Assembly: GCA_021325435.1 (NCBI GenBank)
Contig: JAJPHE010000115.1
Span: 1-64,000, forward strand
DNA length: 64,000 nucleotides
Origin: Actinomycetota bacterium
GTDB taxonomy: Bacteria; Actinomycetota; Acidimicrobiia; Acidimicrobiales; JAJPHE01
Reading direction: 5' to 3'
Below the pieces are notes generated by a model. That model was not told the DNA's origin and made no database searches. It saw only the letters and a list, made by a program, of their open reading frames with translations. Within the stretch, counting starts at the first letter, position 1. Every line of letters begins with the position of its first letter. Below are positions 58,563 through 64,000 of the stretch, piece after piece. A program made the translations under genes and the position numbers.

Positions 58563-58659
58563 CCGGTAGTGGCCGGTGGAGACGGGGGCGACGTGATAGG
58601 GAAGGGCCCGTCGGGAAGCTATTGAAGGTGGGGGCAGCCGCGCCCAGGAGGAGGCCGAC

Positions 58660-60498
58660 TTGAACGACCACGAACTGTGGCACGAGCTCGCCCAGCAGCT
58701 GCGGGTCGACTCGGTGCGGGCCAGCGCCGCCGCCGGGTCGGGGCACCCCACGTCGTCGATGTCGGCGGCCGAGCTGATGGCGGTGCTGTTGGCCAAGCAC
58801 CTGCGCTACGACTTCTCCGACCCCGACAACCCGGCCAACGACCACCTGATCTTCTCCAAGGGCCACGCCTCCCCGCTGCTGTACTCGATGTACAAGGCGG
58901 CCGGCGCCATCAGCGACGAGGAGCTCCTCAGCTTCCGCAAGTTCGGCAGCCGCATCGAAGGGCACCCGACGCCCATCCTGCCCTGGGTCGACGTGGCCAC
59001 CGGGTCGCTGGGCTTCGGTCTTCCCGTCGGCGTCGGCGTGGCCCTGGCCGGCAAGCGCCTCGACCAACTGGGCTACCGGGTGTGGGTGCTGTGCGGGGAC
59101 AGCGAGATGGCCGAAGGCTCCATCTGGGAGGGTTTCGAGCACGCCGCCCACGAGGAGCTCGACAACCTGACGGCGGTGATCGACGTCAACCGCCTCGGCC
59201 AGCGGGGCGAGACCATGCACGGCTGGGACCTCGACAGCTACGCCCGCCGGGCCCAGGCCTACGGCTGGCACACCATCGAGATCGACGGCCACGACGTGGC
59301 CGAGGTCGACCGGGCCTACACCGAGGCGGTGTCGGTGACCGGACGGCCCACGGTCGTCGTCGCCCGGACGGTCAAGGGCAAAGGCGTCAAGGCGGTCGAG
59401 AACGTCAACGGCGCCCACGGCAAGCCTCTCGACCATCCCGAGGAGGCCATCGCCGAGCTGGGTGGGGAGCGCAACCTCGAGATCCGGGTGAACGTGCCGG
59501 CCGCCAACGGCAAGCCCCACCAGTTCGCCACTGGCGGTGGCGAGCTGCCCTCCTACGAGGTGGGTTCGAGCGTGGCCACCCGCAAGGCCTACGGCGAGGC
59601 GCTGGCCGCCCTCGGAAACATCCGGGGTGACGTGGTCGCCCTCGACGGCGAGGTGGGCAATTCGACGTATTCGGAGATCTTCGGCGAGGCCCACCCCGAC
59701 CGGTACTTCGAGATGTTCATCGCCGAGCAGCAGATGGTCGCCGCCGCCGTGGGCATGCAGGTGCGGGGCTGGGTGCCGTTCGCGTCGACCTTCGCCGCCT
59801 TCTTCACCCGGGCCTACGACTTCATCCGCATGGGGGCGGTCAGCCGGGCCGCCGTGCGGCTGTGCGGCTCTCACGCCGGCGTGTCCATCGGTGAGGACGG
59901 CCCGTCGCAGATGGGCCTCGAGGACCTGGCCTCGTTCCGGGCGGTCGAGGGCAGCACGGTGCTGTACCCGTGCGACGCCAACCAGACGGCCCGGTTGGTG
60001 GCGGCCATGGCCGACCTGCCCGGCATCTCCTACCTGCGGACCACGCGGGGCAACACCGCGGTCATCTACGGGCCCGACGAGTCGTTCGCCGTCGGGGGCT
60101 CGAAGGTGGTGCGCTCCTCGGACGCCGACCGGGTCACCATCGTGGCCGCCGGCATCACCCTGCACGAGGCCCTCTCGGCGGCCGACACCCTGGCGCAGGA
60201 GGGGATCTCCGCTCGGGTCATCGACGCCTACTCGGTGAAGCCGATCGACGCCGCCACCCTGGCCGACGCCGCTCGGATCACCGAAGGGCGGGTGGTGACG
60301 GTCGAGGACCACTGGGCCGAGGGAGGCCTGGGGGACGCCGTGATCGCCGCCCTGGCCCCTCTCGGGCTCACCCTGCGGGTCCACAAGCTGGCGGTCACCG
60401 AGATGCCCACCTCGGGCAAGCCCGCCGAGTTGCTGGGGGCGGCGGGCATCGACGCCGGCCACATCGCCGACGCCGCCCGCCGGCTGGCGAAGGGCTGA
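58660..60498 (+). CDS. tkt: Transketolase, short (animal-like) type
   Basis: A 612-residue thiamine-diphosphate enzyme of the pentose phosphate pathway. AAGSGHPTSSMSAAELMAVL, the ThDP motif CGDSEMAEGSIWEGFEHA...NLTAVIDVNRLGQ, and the C-terminal IAEQQMVAAAVGMQVRGW (activating Glu) are in place. It is 50-60 residues shorter than the usual bacterial TktA, and the spacing DVATGSLGFGLPVGVGVALAGK and DINRLGQ resemble the short enzymes of animals and some prokaryotes. TTG 58660 has AGGAGGAGG 5 nt upstream, decisive for the start. Stands alone on plus. Confidence 0.95.
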   Translation: MNDHELWHELAQQLRVDSVRASAAAGSGHPTSSMSAAELMAVLLAKHLRYDFSDPDNPANDHLIFSKGHASPLLYSMYKAAGAISDEELLSFRKFGSRIEGHPTPILPWVDVATGSLGFGLPVGVGVALAGKRLDQLGYRVWVLCGDSEMAEGSIWEGFEHAAHEELDNLTAVIDVNRLGQRGETMHGWDLDSYARRAQAYGWHTIEIDGHDVAEVDRAYTEAVSVTGRPTVVVARTVKGKGVKAVENVNGAHGKPLDHPEEAIAELGGERNLEIRVNVPAANGKPHQFATGGGELPSYEVGSSVATRKAYGEALAALGNIRGDVVALDGEVGNSTYSEIFGEAHPDRYFEMFIAEQQMVAAAVGMQVRGWVPFASTFAAFFTRAYDFIRMGAVSRAAVRLCGSHAGVSIGEDGPSQMGLEDLASFRAVEGSTVLYPCDANQTARLVAAMADLPGISYLRTTRGNTAVIYGPDESFAVGGSKVVRSSDADRVTIVAAGITLHEALSAADTLAQEGISARVIDAYSVKPIDAATLADAARITEGRVVTVEDHWAEGGLGDAVIAALAPLGLTLRVHKLAVTEMPTSGKPAELLGAAGIDAGHIADAARRLAKG

Positions 60499-60504
60499 GC
60501 CGGC

Positions 60505-61767
60505 TCAGCCGTGCCGGAGCCGCCACGAGGCCGGCGGCGGCTTCAGCGACACCGCCGCCCGGGCGGGGAGCTGCACGGTCGTGGTTCCGGCGGTCAGGCT
60601 CACTGTCGCCACTGAGGAGCCGGCGGGCACGTTGTGCCCGAGCCGGGCGGCCCGCACCCGAGCCGTCACGACCATCCCCGGCCAGCCGACGAAGGTGGCC
60701 GGACCGCTGGTGACGACCTTCACCGGGCTCGACCAGGCGCTGTCGATGCGGCCGACCACCTGGCCCGCCGGCAGGGCCAGCACCCTTCCCACCGCCCCTG
60801 CGGCGGCGTCGGCCAGCGTCTGACTGGCCTTCAGCACCGCCGCCAGCTCGCTGCGGCCCCGTTGGCTCAACACCGCGCCGAGGATCAGGCGGGGCTCGCC
60901 GAGGATGGGTCGGCGCACGGCGAACACGAAGCAGCCGCCGGCGTCGCTGGTCGACCCGGTCTTGATGCCCACGAAGCCGTCGTGGCCCACCAGATAGTCG
61001 TAGTTGTAGACGGTGCCGGCCACGGGCAGGTCGGCCTGAGGCTCCGCCACGATGCCGGCGAAGGTCGGAATGGCCATGGTCCGCTCGGCCAGGACGACGA
61101 GGTCGGTGGCGGTGCTGACCGACCCGGCGTCGAGCCCGATGGCGTCGGCGTAGTGGGTGTGGGTCATGCCGAGCTCCGCGGCCTGGGCGTTCATCTTGGC
61201 CACGAACGCCGCCTCGCTGCCGGCGTCCCAACGGGCGAGGGCGGCGGCCACGTTGTTGGCCGAGGCCACGAGGATCGCCTCGAGCGCCTGGCGCTCGCTC
61301 AGCGCCTCGCCGGCGGCCACCTTGACCACCGACTGGCCCTGGGCCACCCCTACCCGCCAGTCGTCCACGTCGGCCTGGGTCATGGTGATCGGCGGCCCTT
61401 CGGCCCCGTCGGGCACCGGATGGTCGCGCAGGATGAGGTACGCGGTCATCATCTTGGTGATGCTGGCGATCGGCACCGGCCGGTCGCCGCCGACCGAGCC
61501 GAAGCTGCCCAGTCCGACCACCCCGATGGTCGCCTGGCCGGTGGACGGCCATGGCAGCGGGGGTGGAGGCCCGGGGATCCGGAAGCTGGCCGGCAGGGTG
61601 GTGGCGAAGGAGGGCGGCGGCACCACCCGGAGCAGCTGGACGACGGCGCCCACCGCAACCAGGACGGCCATGACGACGACCACCACCGCCACCGCCCGCA
61701 GCGAGCGCCGGCGGCGGCGGGGGGGACGGCCCCAGTCGATGCGGTGGCGGCGGTCCAACGTCCTCAC
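60505..61767 (-). CDS. D-alanyl-D-alanine carboxypeptidase (S11 family)
   Basis: A 420-residue low-molecular-weight penicillin-binding protein. An N-terminal hydrophobic helix (about residues 25-47) after a very basic stretch anchors it. The active-site motifs are SITK (Ser102, Lys105), SANN near 167 and KTGSTSDAGG near 270, all complete. It trims peptidoglycan stem peptides outside the membrane. The C-terminal part (about 330-420) is a beta-rich domain. GTG 61767; CATTCT lies 8 nt upstream as a possible weak -10. Confidence 0.93.
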   Translation of the reverse strand: MRTLDRRHRIDWGRPPRRRRRSLRAVAVVVVVMAVLVAVGAVVQLLRVVPPPSFATTLPASFRIPGPPPPLPWPSTGQATIGVVGLGSFGSVGGDRPVPIASITKMMTAYLILRDHPVPDGAEGPPITMTQADVDDWRVGVAQGQSVVKVAAGEALSERQALEAILVASANNVAAALARWDAGSEAAFVAKMNAQAAELGMTHTHYADAIGLDAGSVSTATDLVVLAERTMAIPTFAGIVAEPQADLPVAGTVYNYDYLVGHDGFVGIKTGSTSDAGGCFVFAVRRPILGEPRLILGAVLSQRGRSELAAVLKASQTLADAAAGAVGRVLALPAGQVVGRIDSAWSSPVKVVTSGPATFVGWPGMVVTARVRAARLGHNVPAGSSVATVSLTAGTTTVQLPARAAVSLKPPPASWRLRHG

Positions 61768-61812
61768 GGCTGCCCAGAATGGCCCGGCCGCCGGGGCCGT
61801 GCGGGGACCCGC

Positions 61813-62475
61813 TCAGGCGCCGAGGCGCCCCAGCCCGGAGATGACGTCGGCCAGCCCCGAGAAGGGTCGGTAATCCACGCCCACGTCGTCGCACCAGTCG
61901 GCCAACGCCGCCTTGGCGAAGAGGACGTCGGCCAGCAGGGCCGCTTTGCAGTCGCTGATGCCGTCCCCGACGAACACAGTGGCCCGGCCCCGCCGGCGGG
62001 CGTCGCGGATCGGCGCCTGCTTGCACGTGCCGCAGCTGGCGCACGGGCAGCAGCGGTCGGCGTTCGGGTAGCCCAGCTCGCCGCGGCCCCAGTCCACCTC
62101 GTTGGTGAGAAGGTCCACCCCGACCTCGGCGCACACCTCCGCCGCCCGAAAGCCGAACCCGTCGGACACCACGGTGACCTCGGCCTCCCGCTGGCGCAGG
62201 AACTCGACCAGGGGGACGAAGCCGGGGTCGAGGGGAACCTCGCGGGCCACCGAGCGCAGCAGGTCCTCGTCGTGGGACAGCAGCGCCCACTCGCGGGTCT
62301 GGCACTCTCGAGAGCCCATGGTCCCCTCGGCGTAACCCTGGCCGACCGACCTCCAGCCGGGCGGCGCCAGTCGGTCGAGGAGATGCACGCCCGTGTCAGC
62401 GACGGTGATGGTGCCGTCGAAGTCGAGGAAGACCGACGTCTGGGCCAGGTCCAACCTCTCCGGGGCCCAGCTCAT
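61813..62475 (-). CDS. HAD-superfamily phosphatase, MtnX-like
   Basis: A 220-residue HAD hydrolase. VFLDFDGTIT carries nucleophile Asp18 and acid Asp20; VVSDGFGF and VGDGISDCKAALLAD give motifs II-IV. A cysteine-rich insert CCPCASCGTC (about residues 141-150), as in MtnX/phosphoserine-phosphatase-like enzymes, may bind zinc. Could act in methionine salvage or as a small phosphatase; no other salvage gene is near. TACCCT (62488-62483) lies 7 nt before ATG 62475. Confidence 0.88.
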   Translation of the reverse strand: MSWAPERLDLAQTSVFLDFDGTITVADTGVHLLDRLAPPGWRSVGQGYAEGTMGSRECQTREWALLSHDEDLLRSVAREVPLDPGFVPLVEFLRQREAEVTVVSDGFGFRAAEVCAEVGVDLLTNEVDWGRGELGYPNADRCCPCASCGTCKQAPIRDARRRGRATVFVGDGISDCKAALLADVLFAKAALADWCDDVGVDYRPFSGLADVISGLGRLGA

Positions 62476-62482
62476 CGGACGA

Positions 62483-62488
62483 AGGGTA
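62483..62488 (-). promoter_or_regulatory. Leaderless -10 box of the HAD phosphatase gene
   Basis: TACCCT on minus, 7 nt before ATG 62475. Confidence 0.45.
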
Positions 62489-62515
62489 ACCGCAGCGTCG
62501 GAGCGGGTCGGCGGG

Positions 62516-64000
62516 CTACGCCCCCGCCTCCTTCTCCCAGTAGGGACGGCGCAACTCGCGCTTGAGCGGCTTCATCGCCCCCGACAGGGGCAGGGGCTCG
62601 GCGCGGAACTCGACCGACTTGGGCACCTTGTAGCCGGCGATGCTCGCCCGGGCATGCTCCTGGATCTCCTCAGCCGTGGCGCTCATCCCCGGCTTGAGCA
62701 CCACGATGGCGTGGACCTGCTCGCCCCAGATGTCATGGGGGATGCCGATCACCGCCACCTGGTCCACCGCCGGGTGGGTGGAGATGGCGTTCTCCACCTC
62801 GATGGAGTACACGTTCTCCCCCCCGGACACGATCATGTCCTTCACCCGGTCCACCAGGTACAGATAGCCGGCCTCGTCCATGTGGCCGGCGTCGCCGGTG
62901 TGGTACCAGCCGCCCCGGAAGGCGTCGGCCGTCTCCTGCTGGCGGTTCCAGTATCGCTGCATGAAGTTGCCGGCCCGAGCGCAGACCTCGCCCTCCTTGC
63001 CGGAGCCCAGGATCTCGCCGTCCTGGTTCTGGATCGAGAGCACCACCCCCATGGCGGGTCGGCCGGCCGACCGCAGCTTCTGTCCGCCACCGCGATGGTC
63101 CTCGGGGGTGAGGAAGGTGAGAACCGACGACGACTCGGTCATGCCGTACCCCTGCCAGATGTTCATCTCCGGGAAGGTCGACAGCAGCCGGTCGAGCAGG
63201 GCGGCGGGCATGGGCGAAGCCCCGTAGACCAGCTCGCGCAGGCTGGCCATCCGCTCGGCACGGAACTCAGGGTGGGCCATGACCATGGCGATCATGGTCG
63301 GCACCATCACCGTCCAGTCCACCGAGTAGGTCTCGATCGCCTCCATGACGGCGGCGGGCTCGAACAGGGGCACGAACACCGACGTGGCGCCGGCGGCCGG
63401 AATGCCCAGGACCGCCCCCATCGACGCGGCGTGGAACATGGGAGTCTGGTGCAGGTAGACGCGGTGCTCGCTGAAGCCCACCGAGCTGGCGATGTGGTAG
63501 AGGTTCAGCATCTCGGCTCGCTGGTCGAGCAACACCCCCTTGGGCAACCCGGTGGTGCCCCCCGTGTACATCAGGATGACGGGGTCCTCCTCCTCCGGCT
63601 CCTCGGGTACGACCGGATGTCCGGAGGCGATCAGGTCCTCGTAGCGCACGTCGTGGGGGGCGTCGCCGTCACCGATGAGAACCACGTGGCGTAGGGGCAG
63701 GTCGGCGCGCACCTCGTGGATGGACCGGTGGAAGTGGTCGGCGAACATGGCGTCGACGAAGGCCACCTCGGTGCCCGAGTCGGCCAGGATGAACTGCAGC
63801 TCCTTGCCGGCCAGGCGGAGGTTCAGCGGGTTGACGACGCCGGATCCCAGATAGCCGGCGTGGTAAAGCTCGAGGTACTGCTGGCAGTTGGCCGCCATCA
63901 CCGCGAACCGGTCTCCGGGTCGCACCCCGAGCTCGCGCCGAAGGGCGTCGCCGAGGCGCAGGACCCGGTCGCCGTGCTCGGCGAAGGTGAGGTGGCGGTC
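62516..64000 (-). CDS. Acyl-CoA ligase, AMP-forming (5' end outside window)
   Basis: At least 495 codons of an ANL-family ligase; the start lies beyond the window edge. The AMP-binding P-loop is ILMYTGGTTGLPKGV, the A5 motif WQGYGMTESSSVLTFL, and the hinge YLVDRVKDMIVSGGENVYSIEVE is complete, with the C-terminal lysine region GYKVPKSVEFRAEPLPLSGAMK. It activates a carboxylic acid, probably a fatty acid, to its CoA ester. The exact acid is not predictable. Confidence 0.92.
   Translation of the reverse strand, partial: DRHLTFAEHGDRVLRLGDALRRELGVRPGDRFAVMAANCQQYLELYHAGYLGSGVVNPLNLRLAGKELQFILADSGTEVAFVDAMFADHFHRSIHEVRADLPLRHVVLIGDGDAPHDVRYEDLIASGHPVVPEEPEEEDPVILMYTGGTTGLPKGVLLDQRAEMLNLYHIASSVGFSEHRVYLHQTPMFHAASMGAVLGIPAAGATSVFVPLFEPAAVMEAIETYSVDWTVMVPTMIAMVMAHPEFRAERMASLRELVYGASPMPAALLDRLLSTFPEMNIWQGYGMTESSSVLTFLTPEDHRGGGQKLRSAGRPAMGVVLSIQNQDGEILGSGKEGEVCARAGNFMQRYWNRQQETADAFRGGWYHTGDAGHMDEAGYLYLVDRVKDMIVSGGENVYSIEVENAISTHPAVDQVAVIGIPHDIWGEQVHAIVVLKPGMSATAEEIQEHARASIAGYKVPKSVEFRAEPLPLSGAMKPLKRELRRPYWEKEAGA

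Overview
The window is 64 kb of very GC-rich, almost fully coding bacterial DNA. It fits a high-GC Gram-positive actinobacterium. The evidence: a polA, rpsA, coaE, uvrB, uvrA gene order; a PdtaR-type ANTAR regulator beside polA; ribosomal protein S1 with four S1 repeats; a BldC-like regulator; an AftD-type arabinofuranosyltransferase; and many leaderless promoters (a TANNNT box 6-8 nt before an ATG or GTG). An Acidimicrobiia-like lineage is my guess, not something the sequence proves.

Layout. 160-5722 (minus): uvrB-uvrA repair operon and coaE. 5730-5985: a candidate divergent promoter followed by a 62-bp tandem repeat. 5996-7469 (minus): a VOC-family protein and a zinc alcohol dehydrogenase. 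7617-25600: a large cell-surface glycan region. On plus it has an OafA-type acyltransferase, an SGNH protein and an AftD-like enzyme. On minus a tightly coupled operon encodes two GT39-type glycosyltransferases, a PIG-V-like mannosyltransferase, a UDP-galactopyranose-mutase-like flavoprotein, an acyltransferase, a flippase and a GT4 enzyme. 25841-32094 (plus): a BldC-like regulator without a canonical start codon, then a complete Dpp/Opp-type peptide ABC transporter whose last gene runs antisense into the end of rpsA.

31941-37827 (minus): rpsA, a methyltransferase, polA, the ANTAR response regulator and a small coiled-coil protein. 37882-38565 (plus): an MBL-fold hydrolase. 38569-44796 (minus): a Liv-type (branched-chain amino acid or amide) ABC operon headed by a secreted DNRLRE-like protein. 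44930-46408: a small membrane protein, a free-standing LAGLIDADG protein and tRNA-Leu(CAA), tail to tail with 1 bp between. 46472-51987: a type II fatty-acid synthesis cluster (small ORF, fabD with an extra C-terminal domain, fabH, fabG, acpP, fabF; fabZ and bcp opposite). 52118-64000: a UbiB/ABC1-like kinase, a MarR regulator, a three-part PAP2/kinase/flippase-like membrane protein, a hydrolase, a flavin split-barrel protein, a short-type transketolase, a D,D-carboxypeptidase, a HAD phosphatase and an acyl-CoA ligase cut by the window edge.

The housekeeping genes keep an ancestral actinobacterial order, but about 26 kb of accessory genes (glycan and peptide uptake) sits between coaE and rpsA. 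The most unusual signals are: a GTYACAACC box exactly 6 nt upstream of three TANNCT -10 elements; the BldC-like gene with a candidate AUA start and its ribosome-binding site in a hairpin; the only two TTA codons I found, in that gene and the nearby dppB; the FabD fusion to a biotinyl/lipoyl-like domain without the modifiable lysine; and the PAP2/kinase/flippase fusion. No stretch longer than about 300 bases lacks a gene. The largest gaps (5723-5995 and 25601-25840) are described below.
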